Origin: Bacillus sp. B1-b2
Lineage (GTDB): Bacteria; Bacillota; Bacilli; Bacillales; Cytobacillaceae
Length of the DNA stretch: 64,000 nucleotides
Direction: 5' to 3'
Assembly (NCBI RefSeq): GCF_009183415.1
Contig: NZ_WEHU01000007.1
Span: 124,001 to 188,000, forward strand
The position numbers were made by a program, and so were the translations under genes. The notes under the pieces were generated by a model. The model worked only from the letters and a program-made list of their open reading frames with translations, did not search any database and had not been told where the DNA came from. Below are positions 37,904 to 47,488 of the stretch, one piece after another (positions within the stretch are counted from its first letter, which is position 1; each line of letters opens with the position of its first letter).

Positions 37904-39196
37904 TTGGAATCAGCCAGAGTATGGTATGGATTTGATAATGAACATGAAAAAAGAAAAGGAGCCTGGATAAATTTAACTGATTTGGAGCTATTATCACTTA
38001 TTTGGACTAACCGTTATTTAACTAATAAGCAATTAACCAAATATGGTAATCAATTATTTGGATATAAAGGGGATTCTATTCAAAAGAAATTAAAGAGGTG
38101 GTCAAATTACGCTATTGTAAAAATAGAATATCAGTCCGTTCTAAATAAACCACCTATATCATGTTATTACTTAGGAAAGAATGGTATAAACATTTTAAAA
38201 CAAGAAGGAATTATTAAGGAAGAAGAAAAAGCTATAAATATCAATAATTACATTAGAAACTCTTCTCATTATTTAGGAATTCAAGATGTGGTTATAGATA
38301 CTCTCATAGCTTTAAAAACAAATAGGAAAAACATAATTTCAATACATCCCAACAAAGATACCTACAAAAATGAAGTTGGTGAACCATTTATTGTCCCTGA
38401 TTGGGTATTTAGAAAAGGTAGTCGCACTCTAAATATTGAATATGACACAGGTTTACAGACAATGACAAAAATCAAAGAAAAAATAAGAAATTACATCAAA
38501 TTAAGTAAACACAAACCTGAGGAAGAACATTATGTATTAATATCAGTTGCAGATAACAGCAATATCTATACAGTAAAGTATTATGATGATAGAAGAACTA
38601 GGGTTTTAAATATAAAAGACACCATAATTCATAAAGGCGCTGATAAGATCTCTAACCTTCACTTTTATGTTACTACAGCTAGTCGCTCACCAATTATTGC
38701 AAACAATATATTAAAAGGAATTTATCCATTTGATAAATCTACTTTTAAGTCTGAACAAGAACTTTTTGAACTATCAATGGAAATAAGCAATTCTAATTAT
38801 CAATTGGTGCCTCTTCCAAAAAAGGAAATATTTCATAATGATAGTTATAACATTGGAGAGATAGCACAATATGAATTGATTCATAAAGAAAGAACCAATT
38901 CAAAACAAGTTTTAGTTTTGAATATAGTGGAAGAGGCAAGTGTTGCTGCATTAAACAAAATAAATTTTTTAGAAGAAGAGAACAAAAATAATAAATTTAA
39001 ACAAGAGGTTTCACACCTTCTTATTGTTTATCAGAGTAGATCAGAACTAGAAAATGACATTGTAATGAAAAATTATGAAACACTAAAATTTACAGATACT
39101 AAAAATTGGCCATTACTTCTCCAAGGAGAAAAGCAGCTAACATTGGAGAAGAAAAAGGGGGGCAGAGTACTTGAAAGAACTAAAGGTTCATCCTAA
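37904..39196 (+). CDS. replication-relaxation-like winged-helix protein
   Basis: N-terminal winged helix (LTDLELLSLIWTNRYLTNKQL) and a middle segment EPFIVPDWVFRKGSRTLNIEYDTG with the PD…E-x-D pattern of the Replic_Relax family, found in conjugative and mobilisable Bacillus plasmids. TTG start at 37904 follows AAGGAGGAGG. 430 residues; overlaps the coupling-protein gene by 26 bp. Probable role in transfer or replication initiation at a nearby origin. Confidence 0.6.
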   Translation: MESARVWYGFDNEHEKRKGAWINLTDLELLSLIWTNRYLTNKQLTKYGNQLFGYKGDSIQKKLKRWSNYAIVKIEYQSVLNKPPISCYYLGKNGINILKQEGIIKEEEKAININNYIRNSSHYLGIQDVVIDTLIALKTNRKNIISIHPNKDTYKNEVGEPFIVPDWVFRKGSRTLNIEYDTGLQTMTKIKEKIRNYIKLSKHKPEEEHYVLISVADNSNIYTVKYYDDRRTRVLNIKDTIIHKGADKISNLHFYVTTASRSPIIANNILKGIYPFDKSTFKSEQELFELSMEISNSNYQLVPLPKKEIFHNDSYNIGEIAQYELIHKERTNSKQVLVLNIVEEASVAALNKINFLEEENKNNKFKQEVSHLLIVYQSRSELENDIVMKNYETLKFTDTKNWPLLLQGEKQLTLEKKKGGRVLERTKGSS

Positions 39197-41795
39197 GCTC
39201 CCTGGGATCACTATTTTAGTTACTGGGTTAGTCTCTGTTTTTTTATCAGTTAGAAGTATTTGTAACTATCTTTTCTTAGTTATTGGGCAGTTTTACAATA
39301 GTGTTCCTAGCTTCGTTTTATTTGGTAACAGCTTAAGTCCAGGCTTAATTGGTTTTCTTACATGTACAGTCTTCTTGATTATCTCTTGGTTAGTAAGTAC
39401 AAAATATGAAAAAACACAAAAAAAGTTGTGGAGAAGCCTATGGTTTTGGAATATGTTCATTGGAATAACAGCCTATTATATGTGGTTAATCACAGCACCT
39501 GTTTATAATACGCTCATTCCTTACCTAGGAAATCTTATCAATAGCATACATGTAGATAATATTTGGTTTAATGTAGCTGTTGGGGATATTAACACTTTGT
39601 TTTACACCTTAGTTTTTACTCCCTCAATAGTTACAAGTATTATTTTAATTTGGTTGGGTGGACAATATTCCCAATACTCTAAACAAATTAAAGAAGCATT
39701 TGAAAAATTTGAATTTAAAAATGTATATTTACAAAAATGGTTTAGAAATAGTAAAGAAGAGGTTTGGCCAGACGTTGTTCTAGGTCCCGATTCTCAAACT
39801 AAAGAACTTATTATTCAACCTGGTAAAGATAGATCATTACATAATGGCATATTCGGACCACCAGGAACAGGAAAAACATCAGCATTAATATTACCTATCA
39901 TTAATCAGGATTTGCACTGGCTAACAAAGTTTATCAATGTATTTCCTAAAGTCTCTAAATTATCCAATTATAAAACGGAGGAAATAAGAGGAACATATTT
40001 AAGTAGTATTAGTATAATTGAACCATCTAACGATTTGTGTCAGAAAGCATTTCAATTAGTTAAAGCTCATGATATACCTGAAGAGGCTGTATTCTATATT
40101 GACCCTACGAACCCCAATACACCATCTATTAATCCCATGCAAGGACCAGTTGACCAGGTAGCCGAAGCATTTGCAATGGTAATGGATGGAATTCAAGAAG
40201 GGGGAACAGGAAACTTTTTCTTTCAACAAAGTCAAAGAAACCACTTAAAAAACTATATTTATCTATTAAAATTACACGACCCGTCTACAGAGGCACAATT
40301 TGATACTTTATTAAAAATGTACAATGATCCTCAAATTGTTAGGCATATGCATTTAAAGTTAAAGGAAACTATCCCTAAAGATTATCACCTTATTAAAGAT
40401 AGGGATGAACGAAACCATTGGGATATCGTAAAACAAATTGATAATTGGTTTAACATGAACCATATTCCTAAAACTAGTCGAAATGGAGCTAATGAACAAG
40501 TTAAAGAAGGCGAATACTATGGGGAAACAGCTTATTTTGACGCACAAGGAGAATATGTTCAGGGGCTAAGAAACGTTCTAAATGATATAGGAGCAAATAA
40601 ACTGATAAGACGCGTACTATTTGATAAATCAGAGTTTTCTTTTGACGAGCACTTAAATAGAGGCGGTATATTATTAGTCAATACGGCAAAAGATGATTTA
40701 GGAGGTCTTTCTAACGTTTTAGGGAAGTTTGTTTTGCTAAGCCTACAGAATGCTGTATATAGGAGAACACCTCTAACTAGTACTTTTGCACATATAATCA
40801 TCGATGAATTTCCAGACTATATTTATTTACCATTTAAAGAATTTATATCGCAAGCTAGAAAATATAAAGCTATTATTACTGTTGCAGCACAAACAGTAGC
40901 TCAATTGGCAGACAAATACGGAGAAATGTACATGCATACTTTGTTAACTGGTTTTAGACACAAAATGGTTTATGGAGATATCTCTTATTTTGACGCACAA
41001 TTATTCTCAAAATTATTAGGAGAAGAGGATAGTTATGAAGAAGGGAAAAACGAACAGACTGTTAGCCCTCTTCAAGAAGAACCTGTTATGCGATCCGGTA
41101 GTAGCTATCAACAAAAAACAGATGTCATTCTAACACCAAATAAGTTAATTTTTCAGGAGCCATTCCAAGCTGCTGTGAAAATAGTTGTTAATAATAAACC
41201 GATACCTGTAAGGCAGATTGATGCAAACTTTGTTCCAAAGGCTGAATTTAAAGAAGCGAAAGTAAAAGTAATCCAGGAAAGTGCTAGTATTTGGTTAGAG
41301 TCAAAATCCTTAAATACGGAATTGTTTCACGAAACAGATAAAGCGCTATCCGAAATAATTGATATACCACTTCAAGAGGAAGAACCATTAATAGGAATTC
41401 CTCTTCCAGAAAAAGATGCTGTAGAGGATATAGAATTAGAATTAGTTGAATTTGATAGATACCCCGATAAATATTTATCTAAAAAAGAGATAAAAGAAGA
41501 AGCATATAAAACGAAGCCTATATCACAAAAAAGAACTTCTTTAGGCGAAAAAGCAATTAACATAAATGATGAGGTGGTTGACCTTGATGTATCAAGACTA
41601 TTTTCAAAAAATATACCACCTTCGAATGAATTAGCTAATCAATCAGTATCAGAATTAGATGAAAAAGAAGAATCATTCTATAATGATTTAATAAAAGAAA
41701 TTGATGATACTACAAAAGAGGGGAAGGTTGAGAAAAAGGAAGAAGGAAAATCTAGTCCTTTTGACTTTATTACTCCATTTTCTGATAAAAGTTAA
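39171..41795 (+). CDS. VirD4/TraG-type conjugation coupling ATPase
   Basis: Membrane ATPase that links transferred DNA to the secretion channel. Four or so membrane segments in residues 10-175, Walker A GIFGPPGTGKTSALILP (about 226), a family block GGILLVNTAKDDLGG and Walker B AHIIIDEFPDYIYL (about 542), then ITVAAQTVAQL. The last ~200 residues are acidic and Lys-rich, probably a disordered adaptor. 874 residues. TTG start behind GGGGGG. No VirB4 or relaxase gene is in the window, so the rest of the transfer system lies outside. Confidence 0.88.
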   Translation: MKELKVHPKLPGITILVTGLVSVFLSVRSICNYLFLVIGQFYNSVPSFVLFGNSLSPGLIGFLTCTVFLIISWLVSTKYEKTQKKLWRSLWFWNMFIGITAYYMWLITAPVYNTLIPYLGNLINSIHVDNIWFNVAVGDINTLFYTLVFTPSIVTSIILIWLGGQYSQYSKQIKEAFEKFEFKNVYLQKWFRNSKEEVWPDVVLGPDSQTKELIIQPGKDRSLHNGIFGPPGTGKTSALILPIINQDLHWLTKFINVFPKVSKLSNYKTEEIRGTYLSSISIIEPSNDLCQKAFQLVKAHDIPEEAVFYIDPTNPNTPSINPMQGPVDQVAEAFAMVMDGIQEGGTGNFFFQQSQRNHLKNYIYLLKLHDPSTEAQFDTLLKMYNDPQIVRHMHLKLKETIPKDYHLIKDRDERNHWDIVKQIDNWFNMNHIPKTSRNGANEQVKEGEYYGETAYFDAQGEYVQGLRNVLNDIGANKLIRRVLFDKSEFSFDEHLNRGGILLVNTAKDDLGGLSNVLGKFVLLSLQNAVYRRTPLTSTFAHIIIDEFPDYIYLPFKEFISQARKYKAIITVAAQTVAQLADKYGEMYMHTLLTGFRHKMVYGDISYFDAQLFSKLLGEEDSYEEGKNEQTVSPLQEEPVMRSGSSYQQKTDVILTPNKLIFQEPFQAAVKIVVNNKPIPVRQIDANFVPKAEFKEAKVKVIQESASIWLESKSLNTELFHETDKALSEIIDIPLQEEEPLIGIPLPEKDAVEDIELELVEFDRYPDKYLSKKEIKEEAYKTKPISQKRTSLGEKAININDEVVDLDVSRLFSKNIPPSNELANQSVSELDEKEESFYNDLIKEIDDTTKEGKVEKKEEGKSSPFDFITPFSDKS

Positions 41796-41905
41796 ATATA
41801 TATCCTAGGTAATTTTCAGTAAGTATTGAAAAAATTAAAAATATAGGTTAAAATTCCAATAAGTTAGTAAACATAAAAAACAAATAATAAAATTAAATAT
41901 TTAAT

Positions 41906-41963
41906 GGGAACGACCCAAGACGAAGTAGTTTGAATAACTGCTTTTGTTTTGGGTCGTTTTTTA
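41906..41963 (+). promoter_or_regulatory. 5' leader with intrinsic terminator (family member 2)
   Basis: AATGGGAACGACCCAAGACG…TTTTGGGTCGTTTTTTAT upstream of the S1-domain gene. Almost identical over ~60 bp to the leader at 57274. The hairpin (CGACCCAA against TTGGGTCG) lies between the likely start site at GGG and the gene. Confidence 0.8.
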
Positions 41964-41995
41964 TGTTTACAGTAAATTCACTATTAGGAGGGAAA

Positions 41996-42901
41996 ATGAT
42001 GGCTGAAACACTAAAAACATCATGGGTTAATGACAACCAATTAAATGAACTAGCAAAGATTAAGCGAGATAGAACTATAATTAAAGGAGCTGTAACTGCA
42101 GTATCAACAAGGGAAACCAAAGTATTAGAAGATGGAAAATATGTAAAAAAACAGATGGAAGTAGCAACATTTCTCTTAGAAGGTACAAACATTACAGCAT
42201 ATTGCCCAAGCAACGAATTTTCTGATCATGATTTCCGTTCATTAAACGGTTTTACAGGATCAATTCAAGAAGTGATTGTAGACCAAATAGACATTGAAGA
42301 CAATATTGTATTGGTATCAGTTAGGAAAGCGGATGATATCAGAAAAGCGGAATTCATGAAACAATTAGTAACACTAGAAGCTGAAGATTCCTTAAAGTCA
42401 ACAATTTTTGACGGTGTAGTAAGAGGTTATAATCCAAACACGAGGAAGGTTTTTGTCCGTATTAATGGTGCAGATTGCTTTATGAACGCTAGACATTGGA
42501 GCTGGGAAAATGGAAATATTCAGCATGAAATTAATCGAGGAGAAACAATACAAGTAAAAGTTTTGAGATTTGATAAAGAAAATAATCTTATTCAAGTTAG
42601 CAGAAGGGATACTCAAGATGATCCATTTAAAAAATTAATCGAACTTTATAATCAAAACAGTACAGTCGCTGGTAAAGTAACGAATCTAGACCCCATACAT
42701 GGAATATTTGTTAAATTAGATGCAGGATTAGAAGTTAAAGGGATCCGTCCCCGTCACTTGCCAGAGCCAGTAGTTGGAGATATTGTTTCTTGCACTATCC
42801 GCTCCATCGATAAAGATAAAAGACATGCCAAAGTAACTATTACGGGGTATCCAAGGGGTAAAAAGAAAATCAAAGATGTCGCTTCATTCCTCTTTGAATA
42901 A
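41996..42901 (+). CDS. S1-domain RNA-binding protein
   Basis: 301-residue cytosolic protein with an N-terminal OB-like region and two S1-type repeats: IFDGVVRGYNPNTRKVFVRING…ETIQVKVLRFDKENNLIQVS and VAGKVTNLDPIHGIFVKLDAG…GDIVSCTIRSIDKDKRHAKVTI. Start ATG 41996 behind AGGAGGG (an ATG three bases later is possible). Its stop overlaps the next start (TAATG). An S1 protein controlled by the leader terminator that also precedes the big adhesin gene could itself bind these leaders (inference). Confidence 0.8.
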   Translation: MMAETLKTSWVNDNQLNELAKIKRDRTIIKGAVTAVSTRETKVLEDGKYVKKQMEVATFLLEGTNITAYCPSNEFSDHDFRSLNGFTGSIQEVIVDQIDIEDNIVLVSVRKADDIRKAEFMKQLVTLEAEDSLKSTIFDGVVRGYNPNTRKVFVRINGADCFMNARHWSWENGNIQHEINRGETIQVKVLRFDKENNLIQVSRRDTQDDPFKKLIELYNQNSTVAGKVTNLDPIHGIFVKLDAGLEVKGIRPRHLPEPVVGDIVSCTIRSIDKDKRHAKVTITGYPRGKKKIKDVASFLFE

Positions 42902-43857
42902 TGAATATTTCTGAACAAAATAACTTAGTAATGGACGATTTCCCTGTTTTCACCACAAGAAATGGTGAAATCCCTTTCTGGGACCATCCACTACTTAAAA
43001 GTAGTTATGTAAAACCTTCGAAATATTACCCATATACAGGGATAGAAGGTGCTATGACACTATTAAACAGAAAAATTATTGATGAAGCGGATTTTACCCT
43101 TATTAAAGTTCTAGGTGACGCTGTTTGTGCAAATGAGGACCAAATTAGGAGATATATGTCTTCTCTAATGAGTAGGTCAGAAACCTCTAAGCGTTTAGAT
43201 CGATTGAGAACCAATGGTGTTGTAGATAGATGGAAAGTTAGAATACGGGGTGATGAAGAAACACGACCTCCCGCTCCCTTTACATTAGGGGTAGCGGGTT
43301 ATAGGCTACTAAAACATTATTATAGCGATCAGTTCTTTATGGCCCCTGATAGATGGGATAATTATGGTGTAGGTGGATTAAAACGATATGTATCAATGAA
43401 TGAGCTTCGCTGCCAATTCATAGAAAAGAAAGTTGTTTCTAAATGGAAATGGAATGCTCGTCTAGCAAATAATGCTCGGTATAAGTTCCCAATGAGTGCA
43501 GCAGAAGTAAAAACCCCTAATGGGAATATTAACTTTCTTATTGACAGAGCACAAATGAACCAAAACTTTATTGGTTATTTCAGAGATAAGTTTGAGAATT
43601 GGAAATATGTCTATAATAAATATGGTAATTTACCAATTTCAGATTTTCCTGAAAATCCGCAAATCGTAATTATATATACATCTACCATATCTATTGCTGA
43701 AGCAATTCATAAAGAACTGTTATTAGATACATTACCATTTAATATTCTTTTCTTAGTTGAAGAATTAATAAATGAAAATTTAGAGAGTGCCTATTATCAA
43801 CCACTGAAACATCAAAAATTACAAAGAATAAATGTTCATTTGCAGGGGAATTATTAA
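42901..43857 (+). CDS. second replication-relaxation-like protein
   Basis: 318 residues with a winged-helix region (DEADFTLIKVLGDAVCANEDQIRRYM…ETSKRLDRLRTNGVVDRW) followed by an α/β domain containing AAEVKTPNGNINFLIDRAQ. Similar layout to the protein at 37904, though diverged. Coupled to the S1 gene by overlapping stop and start. Likely in plasmid transfer or replication control. Confidence 0.55.
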   Translation: MNISEQNNLVMDDFPVFTTRNGEIPFWDHPLLKSSYVKPSKYYPYTGIEGAMTLLNRKIIDEADFTLIKVLGDAVCANEDQIRRYMSSLMSRSETSKRLDRLRTNGVVDRWKVRIRGDEETRPPAPFTLGVAGYRLLKHYYSDQFFMAPDRWDNYGVGGLKRYVSMNELRCQFIEKKVVSKWKWNARLANNARYKFPMSAAEVKTPNGNINFLIDRAQMNQNFIGYFRDKFENWKYVYNKYGNLPISDFPENPQIVIIYTSTISIAEAIHKELLLDTLPFNILFLVEELINENLESAYYQPLKHQKLQRINVHLQGNY

Positions 43858-43950
43858 TTAAATTTCCCTGTAATTATATATCATTATTAAAATGCTGTAA
43901 GTATCATAAAAGAACAAATTACCTTAAAAGAGATGAACTTTTAATTATGT

Positions 43951-43983
43951 ATAGCGGCCCTTATCCAGAACCGCTATTTTTTT
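43951..43983 (+). terminator. intrinsic terminator
   Basis: ATAGCGG…CCGCTAT stem and T-run ~95 bp after the gene ending at 43857; it overlaps the stop of the minus-strand mini-gene. Confidence 0.75.
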
Positions 43984-44084
43984 ATTTTTACTTTCTTAAC
44001 TGCTGCTGATTTTTTCCCTAGCTCTCCAAACTGTTTTAAAACTTCCTTAGATACAGGACTAATTACAGTGTTTTTTTTTGCCAT
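43974..44084 (-). CDS. 36-residue basic protein
   Basis: ATG 44084 with AAGGAG 8 bases upstream encodes MAKKNTVISPVSKEVLKQFG then ELGKKSAAVKKVKIKK: 11 lysines, likely one amphipathic helix and a basic tail. It is convergent with the upstream operon. It may bind nucleic acid. The ribosome site makes it believable, but no family is known. Confidence 0.5.
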   Translation of the reverse strand: MAKKNTVISPVSKEVLKQFGELGKKSAAVKKVKIKK

Positions 44085-44260
44085 ATAAAAAGCTCCTTTT
44101 ATATAAAATTATTCGTCTATTTAAAGTTTGTCCAAAATTCTAGTTTCTATACGTTCTAAACCTCTCCTCCTCCTCATACTCTATCAATATAACAATTTGG
44201 CATACTGACACTGAGATAAAGTAGGGCAAAACAAAAAAAGAAGAGGGGGAAGAGAGGGCT

Positions 44261-44707
44261 ATGGATGGAAGGAAGCCATTAAATCCTATTTTTAACAACA
44301 ATCATAAAAAGAAAGAAGATCCATTACTAATAAGGAATGTTCGGAAAATACCAATAACAAAAGATGAGGGACGCAAAACGAGGATAGATAAAAAAAAGGA
44401 TGTTAAGATTCCTCTTTCAGATGAAGAAAGAAAACTCATTAAAAGATTGGCAAATAGGAGAGGACTACAACCAACACCTTTTTGTTCACTCTTAGTAAAA
44501 AAAGCTCTAACAGAATATAAAGATGCCCAAATTTTTGATGACTCCTATGACCCAAAAGGCAAGCCTTATCCTGCTAAATTAGAAGTTTACTATCATGACC
44601 TACTCTTTGATAAGACAGTTGAATGGGATTGTAGCCTTAAAGAAGCAGCATACCGCCTATTGAAATTCATGTTAATAAAAGAAAGAGATGGTCATTTATA
44701 TGGCTAA
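44261..44707 (+). CDS. ribbon-helix-helix-like DNA-binding protein
   Basis: 148 residues with a very basic N-terminus (GRKTRIDKKKD) followed by VKIPLSDEERKLIKRLANRRGLQPTPFCSLLVKKAL, a pattern of a ribbon-helix-helix fold used by MobC/relaxosome and plasmid regulators, and a C-terminal α-rich domain. Overlaps the next gene by ~8-20 bp. Could be a relaxosome accessory. Confidence 0.55.
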   Translation: MDGRKPLNPIFNNNHKKKEDPLLIRNVRKIPITKDEGRKTRIDKKKDVKIPLSDEERKLIKRLANRRGLQPTPFCSLLVKKALTEYKDAQIFDDSYDPKGKPYPAKLEVYYHDLLFDKTVEWDCSLKEAAYRLLKFMLIKERDGHLYG

Positions 44708-45314
44708 ATCAAATAAACCAATATATCCTGTTTATGAAGAGGAACTTAATGAGTTATCGTATCGACCAGATGGATTTTTTGACAGATTATTAAACTTTTC
44801 ATTAAATAAATTAACTAACCCAGTTAAACTTCCTTATTCCTTTTTCATCCCTGTTTCTGAATATTTGAGAGGGGAGTTATTTTGTGAAGATGTCGCGGAG
44901 GCAATGGGAAATTATGAATTTACCCAACGAGATCTTATAAGTATTTTAGTCGATGACTTTCTATTTCAAGTTAAAGATAGGAACAATCCTTACGACTTAT
45001 ATCATGAATTAAAACAGAGAAATGATTATTTTGTAAAAATATATAGTTATTCGGAAGATAAGCATCAACCTCTTACTTTTGCTAAACCAAATAAAACAAC
45101 CAAAACAAAACAGATTAAATGTTCACTAAGAAGAAAAGTAGCACTTAGATTGGAGGTAATGCTATCTGATATTACAGATGTTGAACCAGAAAATGAATTT
45201 GTAGTAGAGGATATATTAAGATTACTATATCGTGATTTTATACAACAGTATAAGAAAGGTAACTTAGGAAACGTAATACCAGGTATAATTAGAAGATTGA
45301 ATGCTGATAAATAA
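44700..45314 (+). CDS. hypothetical protein coupled to the RHH-like gene
   Basis: 204 residues from the ATG at 44700 (an in-frame ATG at 44688 is an alternative). C-terminal part KQIKCSLRRKVALRLEVMLS again suggests a strand-helix-helix element, so it may be a partner of the upstream RHH-like protein. Soluble, no other family seen. Confidence 0.6.
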   Translation: MAKSNKPIYPVYEEELNELSYRPDGFFDRLLNFSLNKLTNPVKLPYSFFIPVSEYLRGELFCEDVAEAMGNYEFTQRDLISILVDDFLFQVKDRNNPYDLYHELKQRNDYFVKIYSYSEDKHQPLTFAKPNKTTKTKQIKCSLRRKVALRLEVMLSDITDVEPENEFVVEDILRLLYRDFIQQYKKGNLGNVIPGIIRRLNADK

Positions 45315-45341
45315 AAAGAAAAATCAGAATGGACTAACTAC

Positions 45342-45376
45342 TTTGTTTTGCCTTACACTGATTGCAACAGTAAGGC
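45342..45376 (+). terminator. hairpin after the RHH-like operon
   Basis: TTTTGCCTTAC-ACTGATTGCAACA-GTAAGGCAAAA, perfect 11-bp stem. From 45377 to 45700 no gene is seen, only AT-rich DNA likely to hold a promoter. Confidence 0.65.
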
Positions 45377-45715
45377 AAAATAAACTTTCAAGATTGAAAT
45401 CCTAGTAATACATGTTTATTTATAGAAAAATTATTATAATCGATATTTTGAAGGACCTATAATGAACGTCCTATGCTATTGTGTGTATTAATGACTATTG
45501 ACTATAATGACGAACAAGTTAGTCTAAGAACTACATTTTATTACCAGTTAAAGACTTAAATAATTTCCCCTCAATTTCTCAAAATTTATCCCCACCTATT
45601 ATCAATTATCCAACCTAAAATATTGATAATTTTCAAAAAAAATTGAAAAAACAACAAAATTTCTATATAATGGAATAGTTAGCAATAAATTTACAGTATA
45701 GAAAGGGGGGGAAAT

Positions 45716-46015
45716 ATGTCTATTAGAAAAAGATTATTTCAGTTATTATTAGTAGATTTTGTTTATTTATTGATCTATTTTATTTACATTATAAGTCCAA
45801 TATATCCTGGATATTATTTATTAGGAATTATAAATATTGTCTGCTTAATAATTGGTCTAGTTTTATTTCTTATGTATTTAAAAAATGCCATAACTATAAA
45901 GAAATTTAAAAGTGTAGATATATTTTTGACTATTGGGTACTTAATTTCAATTTTTATTATGTCTTATACTTTTATTGTCTGGTTACTTTTTAGTCCAGAT
46001 TGGTTCAATGGTTAG
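45716..46015 (+). CDS. small three-helix membrane protein (possible immunity protein)
   Basis: 99 residues with membrane helices at about 12-32, 38-58 and 72-95 and a short basic N-terminus. GGGGGG box before ATG. It lies 39 bp before the predicted secreted toxin and on its strand, which suits an immunity or export partner. No family recognised. Confidence 0.6.
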   Translation: MSIRKRLFQLLLVDFVYLLIYFIYIISPIYPGYYLLGIINIVCLIIGLVLFLMYLKNAITIKKFKSVDIFLTIGYLISIFIMSYTFIVWLLFSPDWFNG

Positions 46016-46054
46016 TAATCTTAAAAAATAATTTAATAGTGAGGTAATAAAGTT

Positions 46055-46897
46055 ATGAAGAGTAATAGAATTTTTTTAACTAAATTTATAATTGTTATAG
46101 CTTGTTTATTTATTCTTACACCTACTAATATTTATGCTGCTGAACCTGACTCTTCAAATGGTGTTTTAAATGAAATTAATAATTCTATAGAAGACATATA
46201 TAATGATTCAATTGATTTAAATGTTACAGCCGTTTCTTCTGATGAAGATGCTTATACACTACTTCTTAAACATAAAGATCTAGTTTCATTAAATTCCGAT
46301 AAAACACTCAATGTTAATTATAATAGTTTTGTAGATGCTGAAAAATTATCGGAGAATGATCTTAATACTTTAAAGAATTTTATTGAAAAAATAAATGTAC
46401 TAATTACTGAAAAAGCAATTACCGTAGACAAAGATCTTTTAATTAACTATGTTACAGATGTACCTAGGGAAATTGTTATAAGACCTATGGCGCAAATTAT
46501 TAGTATTATGTCTTCAACTAGAAGTCATGCAAAATCACTTAAAAAAGTATATGACAATGCTGTATTTGGAACTAGACATCTAGTTGCTGGTTCATATTTC
46601 GCACAAAGAGTTAAACCCGGTGGAGTATGGGATTATAAAGTTCAATTAGGAACAACAACAAAGTATACAGTTTCAGATTTAAATAAATCTTTAATGACAG
46701 GTGAAGCAATTGGTAATTTTCATTATGGGTATGTTGGAAGATCTATTTTTAGTGCTACAACTTTAAAGTCTGCAGCTGGGTTAGTACAAATCGGTGTTGG
46801 AACTTCTGACATAAAATTTTACAAGAGTTTTTTCGATGATCCAAAAGATCAAGCACAAATTCAAAAAGGGATAGATAAATATAATTCTGAACATTAG
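46055..46897 (+). CDS. secreted protein with polymorphic toxin type 44-like C-terminus
   Basis: Signal peptide (FIIVIACLFILTPTNIYA|AEP) then an ~120-residue variable domain and a C-terminal ~120 residues: GGVWDYKVQLGTTTKYTVSD, GEAIGNFHYGYVGRSIFS, AAGLVQIGVGTSD and SFFDDPKDQAQIQKGIDKY. From memory these conserved blocks match the Bacillus polymorphic toxin type 44 (Ntox44) domain. Likely delivered to competing cells; the small membrane protein upstream may protect the host. 280 residues; followed by a terminator. Confidence 0.6.
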   Translation: MKSNRIFLTKFIIVIACLFILTPTNIYAAEPDSSNGVLNEINNSIEDIYNDSIDLNVTAVSSDEDAYTLLLKHKDLVSLNSDKTLNVNYNSFVDAEKLSENDLNTLKNFIEKINVLITEKAITVDKDLLINYVTDVPREIVIRPMAQIISIMSSTRSHAKSLKKVYDNAVFGTRHLVAGSYFAQRVKPGGVWDYKVQLGTTTKYTVSDLNKSLMTGEAIGNFHYGYVGRSIFSATTLKSAAGLVQIGVGTSDIKFYKSFFDDPKDQAQIQKGIDKYNSEH

Positions 46898-46952
46898 AAT
46901 ACACTTGGAACTTTTATAAGATAAAATAATTGATTAAACAGAATAAACAGAG

Positions 46953-47002
46953 ATACCTGTAGTTAGGACATTTTAAAAAGAATGCTAACTACAGGTATTT
47001 TT
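46953..47002 (+). terminator. toxin operon terminator
   Basis: ATACCTGTAGTTAG against CTAACTACAGGTAT, perfect 14-bp stem with T-run. From 47003 to 47395 no supported gene is seen. Confidence 0.88.
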
Positions 47003-47397
47003 ATATACATATCTATTATATTAATTAATCTTATATTTGTAATTTAACAGGTATATTTAGAATATTTCAAAATATATTATGTTAAAACAACTAATAATCT
47101 CTTATTTATTGTTAAGGAGCATTTTCTAGCTTTTTCAATATCAACTTCTAATACTTTTTTCTTATTCTTTGTAAGAGACTCCTTAAAAGAAGCTAAATAT
47201 AACTTTTCATATGTAACAGAAATTGATTTAAGCGATAATTAAATTTTTCAATACTTTTTGTTAATAATTAACTTGAATGTGGAGTAGTAACATGATACTA
47301 TAATTTTAAAGATTGAATCGTCGTCAATCTTTCTCTTTTAAATGTAAATGTCTTCTAGGATTCTAGAAGACTTTCATACCGAAAATACGCAAATTAA

Positions 47398-47469
47398 TAT
47401 AATGACTAACGGGAAGCACCCGAATGTAAGACAATTCTTTGTAATTGCCTTGTGTTCGGGTGTTTTTTT
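47398..47469 (+). promoter_or_regulatory. promoter and 5' leader terminator of the pilus operon (family member 3)
   Basis: TATAAT (47398-47403) is followed after 7 bases by GGGAAGCACCCGAATG (47411…), and CACCCGAA pairs with TTCGGGTG (47455-47462) before a T-run. So the transcript should begin at or near GGG and meet a terminator before the pilus operon. Confidence 0.78.
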
Positions 47470-47488
47470 GTTTTAAAGGAGTTTTAGT

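Noticed and set aside
47080-47250. Open minus-strand frame of ~55 codons
   Set aside because: No start codon or ribosome site; at best a remnant.
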